Below are positions 33,360 through 41,203 of a stretch of 64,000 nucleotides of DNA, in pieces. Position 1 is the first letter of the stretch. Every line of letters begins with the position of its first letter. The translations under genes and the position numbers were made by a program. Below the pieces are notes generated by a model. It saw nothing but the letters and a program-made list of their open reading frames with translations, did not search any database and was not told where the DNA came from. Source of the stretch: Lachnospiraceae bacterium (GTDB taxonomy: Bacteria; Bacillota; Clostridia; Lachnospirales; Lachnospiraceae); assembly GCA_910576125.1 (NCBI GenBank), contig CAJTHM010000007.1:1-64000 (forward strand), written 5' to 3'.

Positions 33360-35165
33360 TCAGTCCATACTCTGCAGGAATTCCAGGATTTCCGCGAAAC
33401 CCATATCATGGGAGGCTTTTATCAGTACCGTGCTGCCCTCCGGTATCAGGGTTTTATCTGCGGCCATGGTTTCCATCAGAACCTTTCTGTCGGGATAGTG
33501 GGCGATGCGGCGGGGCAGTCGGGCAGTTTCTTCTGTCCGCTTCGCTGCCGTCCGGCCCATTGTCTGATCCGTCCGGTCTGTTGCCGCCTGATTTGTCATT
33601 TGATTTGTCCCTGCCTGCTCCGCTGTCTGGTTCGCCGCCCGGTACATGCAGCGGGATTCCTCCCCTACGCAGTAGATATCATCGATGCCTGCCGCTACAG
33701 CATAACTTCCTATCTCCTCATGCAGCTGGCCGGAGTTCTCCCCCAGATTCAGCATGTCGCCGAGAATCGCCACTTTCCGGGTATCTGCCAGCGCAAGCAG
33801 ATCCAGAGCCGCTTTTACGGAGGCCGGATTGGCATTGTAGCAGTCGTCGATGATGGTATAATGAGGGTGGCTGATGATATGGGTCCGCCCGCTCACTGCT
33901 GCCACTTTCCCGATTCCGGTGGCAATCTGCTCTCCGCTTAAGCCCAGCAGCCTCGCTACACAGGCGGCCGCGGCGGCATTCAGCACCATATGCCTGCCGG
34001 GCTGGGGTATATGGACGGCAAGCCTGCACGCTCCGCTCTCCGTACCGGCTGCCTCTCTTCCTGCACAGCCCATGCCCGTCATAGTCTCTGCCTGCACGCC
34101 ATCCATGCCTGCTGTCTCACATGCACATGCGCCGCTTTCGACTACTTCTTTGTCTGCATATGTGCCGTTTGTCACTGCCCCCTTATCCGCACATGCAGCA
34201 TTCCAAGGGGATCGGAGCTGCGACATCACCAGTGTGGCATCGCTCCCCCACAGTCCTCTGCCGACGATGTCCACAGCCGCCACCTCCTGGGACGGACTGC
34301 TCCCCAGCCCGAAGAAACGGGGCTTATGTCCCTTAATCTCCGTCAGGGCGTTCAGCCTGTCATCCTCGCCGTTTAGGCAAATCTCACCGTCCGGAGCCAT
34401 ATAGTCGAAGATTTCCGATTTGGCCCGCAGGATGCCGTCCCTGTCCTTTAAGTTGTTCAGATGGCTCTGCCCGATATTGGTCATTACACACACATCCGGC
34501 CTGGCCATCTTGCTTAAGCGGTGCATTTCCCCGAAATCGCTGATGCCCATCTCAACCACTGCGATCTCATGCTCCCTGCGGATGCGCAGCAAAGTCAGCG
34601 GCACCCCGATTTCATTGTTGAAATTGCCCTCCGTCTTCAGGATATGGTATTTTTCCGCCAGCACTCCGGCAATGAATTCCTTGGTGCTGGTCTTGCCCAC
34701 GCTGCCGGTGATGCCTACGACTTTTATGGAAAGTTTCTTCCTGTAGGCCTCTGCGATGTCTTTCAGGGCCTGCAAGGTATCCTCCACCAGCACGTAACAG
34801 CCCCAGGACTCCCCGGCGCCTCTGTCATCTGTCTGCGCTGCCGCTCCCGGCGCACTGTCTCCTGACGCGCCGATATTCTGCGGCACACTGTCGTCCGGCG
34901 CTCCTGCCGCCCTGCGTTCCGCTCCTTCAACCTCTTCCGGACGCTTCTGCGTCACCGCCAGTATGGCCCCTTTCCCAAAGGCAGTCCGAATAAACCGGTG
35001 TCCGTCCACCCGCTCGCCCACGGTAGCGATGAACACTCCCTGAGGCTCCACCTGCCTGGAGTCAATGACCACAGAACTGACACAAGTGTCACCATCTGCT
35101 TTTCCGCTCTGTACCACCAGCTCCCCGCCGCAGGCATGTGCTATCTCCTTTATCGTCAAATCCAT
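33360..35165 (-). CDS. murF: UDP-MurNAc-tripeptide:D-Ala-D-Ala ligase with unusual insertions
   Basis: Adds D-Ala-D-Ala to the UDP-MurNAc tripeptide, the last cytosolic step of the peptidoglycan precursor. All Mur-ligase blocks are present: SSVVIDSRQV in the N-terminal domain, the ATP loop VVGITGSVGKTSTKEF (about 146-161), VVEMGISDFGEMHRLS, MTNIGQSHLNNL and DDCYNANPASVKAALD. The product is about 601 residues against roughly 450-470 for most MurF. The extra length lies in three low-complexity inserts near residues 76-117, 310-365 and 505-545, rich in Ala, Gly, Thr, Glu and Gln. These fall between conserved blocks. The start at 35165 follows AGGATGGGAAAG; the longer ORF is not conserved. Confidence 0.92.
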   Translation of the reverse strand: MDLTIKEIAHACGGELVVQSGKADGDTCVSSVVIDSRQVEPQGVFIATVGERVDGHRFIRTAFGKGAILAVTQKRPEEVEGAERRAAGAPDDSVPQNIGASGDSAPGAAAQTDDRGAGESWGCYVLVEDTLQALKDIAEAYRKKLSIKVVGITGSVGKTSTKEFIAGVLAEKYHILKTEGNFNNEIGVPLTLLRIRREHEIAVVEMGISDFGEMHRLSKMARPDVCVMTNIGQSHLNNLKDRDGILRAKSEIFDYMAPDGEICLNGEDDRLNALTEIKGHKPRFFGLGSSPSQEVAAVDIVGRGLWGSDATLVMSQLRSPWNAACADKGAVTNGTYADKEVVESGACACETAGMDGVQAETMTGMGCAGREAAGTESGACRLAVHIPQPGRHMVLNAAAAACVARLLGLSGEQIATGIGKVAAVSGRTHIISHPHYTIIDDCYNANPASVKAALDLLALADTRKVAILGDMLNLGENSGQLHEEIGSYAVAAGIDDIYCVGEESRCMYRAANQTAEQAGTNQMTNQAATDRTDQTMGRTAAKRTEETARLPRRIAHYPDRKVLMETMAADKTLIPEGSTVLIKASHDMGFAEILEFLQSMD

Positions 35166-35322
35166 CATGATCGCTTTCCCATCCTCTCTCCGGCCACTTT
35201 GCCCATTATATGATTCTTTTGGCTCCTGCCTCGTCCTCTTAGTCTTAGTCACCAAACCGCTTCTGTCTCTCCGGACGGCCTTCCTCACGCCGTAAGCCCG
35301 GCGCTCCGTCTCGTTCCAGGCC

Positions 35323-36351
35323 TCATTCCCGGCTATGTGCCATCCGCAGAATCGCCTCGCACAGCTGTCCGAAGTCCATGCCAACAGCCGCGGCCTCCTG
35401 AGGCAGCAGCGATGTAGGGGTCATCCCCGGCAGGGTGTTGGCCTCCAGGCAGTAGATTTCTCCCTCTCCGCTCATGATGAAGTCCATCCTGGCGTAGCTC
35501 CTCAGCCGCAAAGCCGCGAACACCTGCTCCGCGATTTCCTGCATCCGCAGGCTTACTTCCTCCGGAATCTCCGCGGGACAGGTCTCCACAGTGGTGCCCG
35601 CCTGATATTTGTTCCTGTAGTCGTAAAAGCCCTCCTTGGGCGCCATCTCTATCACAGGCAGCGCTTTTCCGTCCATGACCCCTACGGAAAATTCTCTGCC
35701 TTTGATATACTGCTCCACAACCGCCTCATCGCCGTAGCGGAAAGCCTCCTCCCTGGCTTTTTCATACTCCGATGCATCGTTTGCGATGCAGACTCCTATG
35801 CTGGATCCGCCGCAGCAAGTCTTTACGATACAGGGATAAGGAATATCTGTTTTTTCGTTTTCTCCGTGCTTCAGCCGAAAGCCCCGGGGCGTGGGAATCT
35901 CATAGGCCCGGAACAAATCTTTCGTGATTCCCTTGTCCATGGCCAGACAGGATCCCACAAAATCCGCCCCTGTATAGGGAATGCCCAGCAAGTCGAAGCA
36001 GGCCTGAATCCTGCCGTCCTCGCCGTTGGCCCCGTGGAGCGCCAGGAACACGCAGTCCGCCTGCCCGCAGATTTCCAGCACCTTAGGGCCGAAAAACCCC
36101 TTTCCGCCGTCTTTCCTCAAGGCCTTTACGGCCTCCAGATCCGGACATTCCTCCCCCACGGCGCTCACCTGCGCCGCCCAGTCAGTATCCCGCTCAAAAA
36201 TTCCTGCCGTCTCTCCCTCATATCCCAGATACACATCCAGCAGAATCGCCTGATGCCCTGTTTTCCGAAATGCACGGTAAATCATGCCGCCGGAGCTCAG
36301 CGACACGTCCCTCTCCGAACTGATTCCTCCTGCCAAAACTACGATTTTCAT
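35323..36351 (-). CDS. ddl: D-alanine--D-alanine ligase
   Basis: ATP-grasp ligase making D-Ala-D-Ala for MurF. The 342-residue product has LAGGISSERDVSLSSG at the N-terminus, LHGANGEDGRIQACFDLLGIPYTG, the omega loop with FYDYRNKY, and the metal-binding end LEANTLPGMTPTSLLP. The Lys-Tyr pair in the omega loop is that of D-Ala-D-Ala ligases and differs from VanA/B-type D-lactate ligases, so this is probably housekeeping. The start at 36351 is preceded by AAAGGCGGGG. It has its own promoter (36473-36501) and precedes murF by 157 bp. Confidence 0.92.
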   Translation of the reverse strand: MKIVVLAGGISSERDVSLSSGGMIYRAFRKTGHQAILLDVYLGYEGETAGIFERDTDWAAQVSAVGEECPDLEAVKALRKDGGKGFFGPKVLEICGQADCVFLALHGANGEDGRIQACFDLLGIPYTGADFVGSCLAMDKGITKDLFRAYEIPTPRGFRLKHGENEKTDIPYPCIVKTCCGGSSIGVCIANDASEYEKAREEAFRYGDEAVVEQYIKGREFSVGVMDGKALPVIEMAPKEGFYDYRNKYQAGTTVETCPAEIPEEVSLRMQEIAEQVFAALRLRSYARMDFIMSGEGEIYCLEANTLPGMTPTSLLPQEAAAVGMDFGQLCEAILRMAHSRE

Positions 36352-36472
36352 AGGAAGCCCCGCCTTTCTTTTCATGCCTGCGCGCTATATAGCCATTCTA
36401 TTGATATTTATTCCGCTGCCTGCCGATACATGACAGCGGTCCCATGCAGCCCGCTGTCCCACCGGCTTTTTC

Positions 36473-36501
36473 ATTATACTAAGAAAGAGAATCCGAGTCA
36501 A
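36473..36501 (-). promoter_or_regulatory. Sigma-A promoter of ddl-murF
   Basis: On the minus strand, TTGACT (36501-36496), 17-bp spacer, TATAAT (36478-36473); leader about 115 nt. Confidence 0.8.
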
Positions 36502-36546
36502 CCATTCCCCCTCCAGACAAGCCTCCTCCGGAGGCTCCCTGCATAT

Positions 36547-36583
36547 AAAAAAGACAGTCCGACGAAAAACTTTCGTCAGACTG
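36547..36583 (-). terminator. Terminator of amidohydrolase gene
   Basis: CAGTCTGACGAAA pairs with TTTCGTCGGACTG (36571-36583 with 36555-36567) with a single G-T type mismatch, then TTTTTT on the minus strand. The stem includes the last codons of the gene. Confidence 0.88.
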
Positions 36584-37760
36584 CCTCCTTTGCTTCATCC
36601 GCTTCATACACCACTTCTCCGTCAATGATGGTATACAGCGTCCTGGTGAACACCTCCATGGGATTCCCGGTGAAGACTGCGATGTCCGCGTCCTTCCCCA
36701 CCTCCAGGCTGCCCACCCTGTCCGCCACGCCGCAGATGACGGCCGGATGGATAGTGATGGCCTTATAGCCCTCCTCCAGCGAAAGCCCCGATTTCACTGC
36801 CATCCCCGCGCACAGCGGCAGGGACGAAATCAATGATACCGGATGATCCGTGGTGATGGCCGTCATGACGCCAGCCTGGTTCAGGACTCCCACAGTCTTG
36901 AATGCCATGTTCTGCACCTCGATTTTAGACCTGCTGGCAAGGTCTGGGCCCACAATGGCGGGAAAGCCCTCCGCTGCCAGTTCCTCCGCTATCAGATGCC
37001 CCTCGGAGCAGTGGTCCAGCGTCATCTTCAGACCGAATTCCTTTGCGATGCGGACTGCCGTGAAGATATCATCCACCCGGTGTACATGGGCCTTCAGGGG
37101 AATCTCACGCTCCAGCACAGGGAGCCAGCATTCCAGGCAGAAATCCTCCTCGAAGCTTTCCCCGTTTTCAGACGCCTTTTTCTTCCTGTCCCGGTAAGAG
37201 AAAGCTTTGGTCAGTTCCTCCCGCAGCATGGCGGCTATGGCCATCCGGGTGGAGGGGCTTTTCCCCTGGCCGGAATAGTTGACCTTGGGATTCTCCCCGA
37301 AAGCCACTTTCATGGCCGCGGGAGCCCTCACCACCAAATCGTCCGCCCTGCGCCCCTTTGTCTTCAGGAAAGCGAACTGGCCGCCCACCACATTGGAGCT
37401 GCCGGGGCCTATCATGGCCGAGGTGATTCCCGCCCGGACCGCGTCGTCAAAGGCAGCGTCCATGGTATTGATGGCATCAATGGCCCGCAGGCAGGGCGTG
37501 ACGGGGTTTACTGTCTCATTGCAGTCATCCCCCTCCATGCCTTTCTTTTCCTCCGTGATGCCCATGTGGCAGTGGGCCTCTATCAGTCCCGGCATGACCA
37601 GGCCGTTTCTCGCCACTATGACCCGCTCACCGGACTCAGGATGAAACGCTTTCTCATCCCGCTTTCCGATTTCCGCTATCTTTCCATCCTGAATCCGGAT
37701 ATATCCGTCTCTGATATCCCTGCCGGCCATTGTCTTGATAAGACCACCGATGATATACAT
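36576..37760 (-). CDS. Metal-dependent amidohydrolase (imidazolonepropionase-like)
   Basis: A 394-residue hydrolase of the amidohydrolase superfamily. It has the split beta-sandwich start (MYIIGGLIKTMAGRDIRDGY), the metal site HCH (His63, His65 in LIEAHCHMG), further ligands in KAHVHRVDD, MTLDHCSEGH and AITTDHPV, and a C-terminal composite block (KDADIAVFTGNPME). Subfamily members are often called amidohydrolases or adenine-deaminase-like without a known substrate. The ATG at 37760 has GGGAG upstream; codons before it run into a palindromic tandem repeat. It is probably cytosolic and stands alone between M23-like and ddl genes. Confidence 0.85.
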   Translation of the reverse strand: MYIIGGLIKTMAGRDIRDGYIRIQDGKIAEIGKRDEKAFHPESGERVIVARNGLVMPGLIEAHCHMGITEEKKGMEGDDCNETVNPVTPCLRAIDAINTMDAAFDDAVRAGITSAMIGPGSSNVVGGQFAFLKTKGRRADDLVVRAPAAMKVAFGENPKVNYSGQGKSPSTRMAIAAMLREELTKAFSYRDRKKKASENGESFEEDFCLECWLPVLEREIPLKAHVHRVDDIFTAVRIAKEFGLKMTLDHCSEGHLIAEELAAEGFPAIVGPDLASRSKIEVQNMAFKTVGVLNQAGVMTAITTDHPVSLISSLPLCAGMAVKSGLSLEEGYKAITIHPAVICGVADRVGSLEVGKDADIAVFTGNPMEVFTRTLYTIIDGEVVYEADEAKEAV

Positions 37761-37823
37761 ATCAACTCCCATCTGCCCGCTGCGGCGGGCGTACAAATCA
37801 GGATTCCCATGCCGCAACAGCGG

Positions 37824-37873
37824 CAATGCCACCACAGTGGCAATGCCACCACAGTGGCAATGCCACCAAGTGG
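37824..37873. repeat. Three tandem 17-bp palindromic repeats
   Basis: The unit CAATGCCACCACAGTGG occurs at 37824-37840 and 37841-37857, and with one base missing at 37858-37873. Each unit with its junction forms GCCAC...GTGGC. It lies between the M23-like stop and the amidohydrolase start. Confidence 0.9.
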
Positions 37874-37887
37874 CATGAACAATGAAA

Positions 37888-38886
37888 TCAGGGCTGGAAC
37901 AGCACCTCCGGGTTCACGGGAGCGCCGTTCAGCGTAAGCTTCAGGTACAGATTGCTGCCCTCCACGCTGTAATACTTGGTAGGCGCCGCGATGAACGCGA
38001 TGACCTCGCCGGGCTCCACATAGCTGCCCTCCATGACGCGAATCTCATCCAGCTGTCCGTAGGTAATCTGGTAGCCGTCCCCCAGATCCACCGTAAGGGC
38101 ATGCCCGATTTCCTCATTTTCAAAAACAGAGATGACCTGGCCGTCCGCGCAGGCTGTCACGGCAGAACCCTGTTCCGCAGCTATCATCAGGGCAGAATTG
38201 TACTTAAACTGGTCCAGTGTGGAGAAATAGACGCTGCTGTCCATGCTGAAAGGAATCAGCACCTCGCCGCTCACCGGGCGCAGCAGTCCCTCGCTCTCCG
38301 CAAAATGCAAAGGCTCTGCCGCTACCGCGCTGCCGTCGGCGCTATCCGCCTCACTGGAGGTTCCCGCATCCGCAGCGCCATCTCCGCTCTCCTGGACGGG
38401 AGCCTCCGGCGTCGCTGTAGCGTCAGCGTCTTCGCCTTCTGTCCCCTCCTCCGGCATCTGCGGGGTTATCTCCGGCTCCTGGGCGATGGTGTCGGCCGAC
38501 GGTATCTCTTCCGGCATCTCCTCCGTCGTCCCGTCGGTGAGTCCCGGTATCTTCACCAGAGCGGAACCTGCCTCCATGGGCAGATAGTCCAGGTCATCCT
38601 CTTTCCCGGAAATTTCCTCCGTGCTGTCAGGAATATTCTTTGCGATGCTGTCCTTTCCCGAATCCGCGCTTTCCTCCACCGGCTCGTTCCGGGCAATCTC
38701 CTCATACTTGTCCTCCGCATTGTTCTCCAGCGCAGTAAAGTCGATGGTATAGCCATCGTCCTGCTCCTGTGTGTTGTTGGATTTCATGTAGATTCCCGTC
38801 ATGGTCAGTGCCGCCAGCACGAACACGGATGATGCAATCATGATGGTGCGTTCTTTCTTCGCATTGTTCCTTCTGTTTTTTCTCAT
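37888..38886 (-). CDS. Membrane-anchored LytM/M23-like protein, degenerate (SpoIIQ-like)
   Basis: A 332-residue protein: basic N-terminus, one membrane segment (about 17-36), a long acidic Glu/Ala/Ser linker (about 45-205), then a LytM (M23) fold (about 210-332). The metal-binding residues of active M23 peptidases are missing: the HxxxD position reads YNSALMI and the final HxH region reads ITYGQLDE. It is therefore probably structural. This plan recalls SpoIIQ, which holds the mother-cell/forespore channel, and suits a spore former. The start at 38886 follows AAGGAAGGGAAGG; an ATG at 38910 lacks a ribosome site. Confidence 0.82.
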   Translation of the reverse strand: MRKNRRNNAKKERTIMIASSVFVLAALTMTGIYMKSNNTQEQDDGYTIDFTALENNAEDKYEEIARNEPVEESADSGKDSIAKNIPDSTEEISGKEDDLDYLPMEAGSALVKIPGLTDGTTEEMPEEIPSADTIAQEPEITPQMPEEGTEGEDADATATPEAPVQESGDGAADAGTSSEADSADGSAVAAEPLHFAESEGLLRPVSGEVLIPFSMDSSVYFSTLDQFKYNSALMIAAEQGSAVTACADGQVISVFENEEIGHALTVDLGDGYQITYGQLDEIRVMEGSYVEPGEVIAFIAAPTKYYSVEGSNLYLKLTLNGAPVNPEVLFQP

Positions 38887-39006
38887 AGCTGCCTTCCCTT
38901 CCTTTTTCATTCAAAGCAAACTTGTTTTGATATACCAAATATCCCAAAATTTATGATATTCGTTTTCTCGCTTACAGTTTGCCCTATCGGAAAGGAATTA
39001 TGCATG

Positions 39007-39039
39007 AAAAAAGACAGCTTCTCTCATCAAAAAGCTGTC
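39007..39039 (-). terminator. Terminator of the acidic-loop protein gene
   Basis: GACAGCTT (39013-39020) pairs with AAGCTGTC (39032-39039); on the minus strand TTTTTT follows. Confidence 0.85.
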
Positions 39040-39056
39040 CTTTCTTTTTCATGAAA

Positions 39057-40238
39057 TCAGGCCTGTGCCTGATACTTTGCCACATCCACATGCTGTACGG
39101 TGCCCGCGCAGCCGTTCTCATAGAGGAACACGCCGCTGTTGCGGATGGCGCCCTGTGTCTGTCCGGCATTGCCCTTTAAGGTGAAATCCGTGGAGACATT
39201 CTGCAGGCAGATAGCGCCTACGCCCTTGTCGGCCAGCCTGTAGAGCACATCGTTCCCGTTCTCGTCCTTGCACCAGATCTTCAGCTTATCCCAGACGGCG
39301 TCATTCTCGTCGATCCAGCCATTGCCGTCCTCATCGTACTCTGCCAAATCCGCGAAGCCGTTTCCGCTGGCTGTGCCAAACAGCTCGCTGCCGTCGTTAA
39401 TCTGGCCGTCCCCGTTCTTGTCCAGCGCCAGATAGCCGCTGCCCGGGCCAAGCCGGGATATCTCGTCCAGCTCCCCATCCGCGTCGATGTCGAAATAAAA
39501 GGTCTGGTCAGAGAGGGAAGCGATATCCGTGTCCAGGTTGATGACCAGCGGGTCGCACATGGTAAAGCTCAGCTGCAGGCTCTCCATATAGCGCTCCTGG
39601 ACACTGCGGCTCATGCCTACGTTTATATTGAAATCAATCTCCCTGCCATCAGCGGTGCGCACCGTGCCCACCGTGGAAAAGCTGGTCGCCTCAGACTCTG
39701 TCTTAATCGTCTCGTTGACATAGGAGAGCACCCGCATATCCGCCATGTTCCCCAGGTTCACACCCTCCTGCCCGTTCTGTACCAGTCCGGAACCGTTCTG
39801 GTTCTGAATGCCTGAAGCGCCGTTCCCATTCTGCCGTGCCGCCTCATAGGGAGTCGTGCTCCGGTTCTGCCACAGGCCAAAGCGGCTCCTCCTGGCCGAG
39901 AACAGGATATCATAAATATAGCGAATCGTGGTCTGGCGAATCTGAGCCATGGTCTCGCTGGCAGAGCTCCTGATCGTCATATTGGAGCTGCGGCTCTGCA
40001 GGCGGCTCTTCCAGTCCTGAAGCGCCGATGCGGACTGATCCGCCCGGGCCTTTTTCCCATCCGTCTCTCCCGCGCCCGATGCGTCCCCGGTCCCTCCTCC
40101 CAGGGCAGCGTCCAGGGCATTTCCGCCGCCTGTCAGATTCCCCTGATATTTCAGTACGGTAAACCGTCTCAGGGAAACAGAGGTCGAGCGGTAATTTCTG
40201 GCTGACGTCATTCCCACTGTACCGGAATCAATCTTCAA
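39057..40238 (-). CDS. Protein with calcium-loop-like acidic motifs, unknown function
   Basis: A protein of about 393 residues. The N-terminal half is Ser/Arg/Gln-rich and probably disordered in parts. The C-terminal half has two acidic loops of the EF-hand/dockerin type, ALDKNGDGQINDGSELFG and YDEDGNGWIDENDAVWD, and a LKIWCKDENGNDVLYRL strand. No signal peptide or membrane segment is seen. A TTG start at 40238 is chosen because AAAGGAG stands 11 nt upstream; in-frame ATG codons upstream lack ribosome sites. A canonical sigma-D-like promoter lies about 300 bp upstream, so export through, or co-expression with, the flagellar system is possible but unproven. Confidence 0.7.
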   Translation of the reverse strand: MKIDSGTVGMTSARNYRSTSVSLRRFTVLKYQGNLTGGGNALDAALGGGTGDASGAGETDGKKARADQSASALQDWKSRLQSRSSNMTIRSSASETMAQIRQTTIRYIYDILFSARRSRFGLWQNRSTTPYEAARQNGNGASGIQNQNGSGLVQNGQEGVNLGNMADMRVLSYVNETIKTESEATSFSTVGTVRTADGREIDFNINVGMSRSVQERYMESLQLSFTMCDPLVINLDTDIASLSDQTFYFDIDADGELDEISRLGPGSGYLALDKNGDGQINDGSELFGTASGNGFADLAEYDEDGNGWIDENDAVWDKLKIWCKDENGNDVLYRLADKGVGAICLQNVSTDFTLKGNAGQTQGAIRNSGVFLYENGCAGTVQHVDVAKYQAQA

Positions 40239-40536
40239 TTCTTTCTTCACTCCTTTATGTCCACCCATCCTGCAGGCTTTGAGGTTCCCCATCCTCCATG
40301 ATGCGGGTTCCGCTGTCCTACCGGACTTTTTATGGTTTCCATCCTGTCCCCCGGGCACGCCCCCTCTTCAGCCTCCCGCTTTTACGAGGCGTACCACCGC
40401 TTCGCGCTGTGGCGCCTGCGGCATAAAAAAATGGCACTTAGACAGGGAATTCCTTTCCCTGTATAAATACCATCCGTGGTGTCCATATCTAATCTGTACT
40501 CGGAGCAGTCGGCCTAACTGCTTTCCTGTACTAAGT

Positions 40537-40563
40537 ATATCGACATATTTGCGGCTTTCTTTA
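40537..40563 (-). promoter_or_regulatory. Sigma-28/sigma-D promoter
   Basis: On the minus strand, TAAAGAAA (40563-40556), 11-bp spacer, GTCGATAT (40544-40537), one base off the consensus GCCGATA-type -10. The 370 bp between 40239 and 40608 hold no other gene that I can support. Confidence 0.65.
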
Positions 40564-40608
40564 GCCTGTTTTTTCCAGCCCGCCGCAGTTTCGTTTATCC
40601 CGCTACGG

Positions 40609-41103
40609 TCACTTCTTCTGCTTATCCACCGCCTGCTTAGCCTGTGCCGCTTTTGCGGACATCATCCCGGCCAGCATCTCCCTGGGCAGGACGATATTGG
40701 CCCCGAAAGGATTTATCACCATGCCCAGTGCGGGGCAGATATTCCCATGGGCATCCCGGCGCAGTATCATAGCCGCGTAGTCTTCTATCTTCAGGGCAAA
40801 GGTAGGGAACTTCTGGTTCTTCTCCTGCCATTTTTCATATTCGGCCTCGTCCGTGAAAGCCATGAAGAACTTCGCGCCGTCCGGCCTGGTCAGCATGGGG
40901 AACTGCACCTTGCTGCCGGGAGCGATGCTCAGCTTGCCGTCCTTGTCCGGCTCGGGCGCGGGCTCGATCACGGCGGGGGAGAGGAAACTGGCCTTGGAAA
41001 GCTCGCCTATGAACATGTTGCGGTGCGCCGGTGTGTCCTCGGCTTTCATCAGCTCGATGGAGCCTACCAGCAGCGGGTTGGATACGGGTTTATTGAATTC
41101 CAT
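40609..41103 (-). CDS. SseB-family protein
   Basis: A 164-residue protein with the SseB N-terminal domain: NPLLVGSIELMKAE, FIGELSKASFLSPAVI, a strand pair FPMLTRPDGAKFFMAFTDEAE and NPFGANIVLPREML. No signal peptide. In Firmicutes such proteins are cytosolic and of unknown role; in enteric bacteria SseB is an enhancer of serine sensitivity, which says little here. AAAGGAGAAATC precedes the ATG. It is a single gene between the ABC exporter and the acidic-loop protein. Confidence 0.85.
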   Translation of the reverse strand: MEFNKPVSNPLLVGSIELMKAEDTPAHRNMFIGELSKASFLSPAVIEPAPEPDKDGKLSIAPGSKVQFPMLTRPDGAKFFMAFTDEAEYEKWQEKNQKFPTFALKIEDYAAMILRRDAHGNICPALGMVINPFGANIVLPREMLAGMMSAKAAQAKQAVDKQKK

Positions 41104-41203
41104 GATTTCTCCTTTTTCTGTTTGGTGTTTCTTGTCCTGCTTTTGCTGTGCTTTCTATATTATAGCCAGCCGGGGCGGTTTTCGCAACTAAAATTTCTGC
41201 TTT

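Noticed and set aside
31332..36351. Vancomycin resistance (vanG-like) cluster
   Set aside because: Ligase has the D-Ala-D-Ala type Lys-Tyr loop and no vanXY, vanT, vanH or vanX gene is present.
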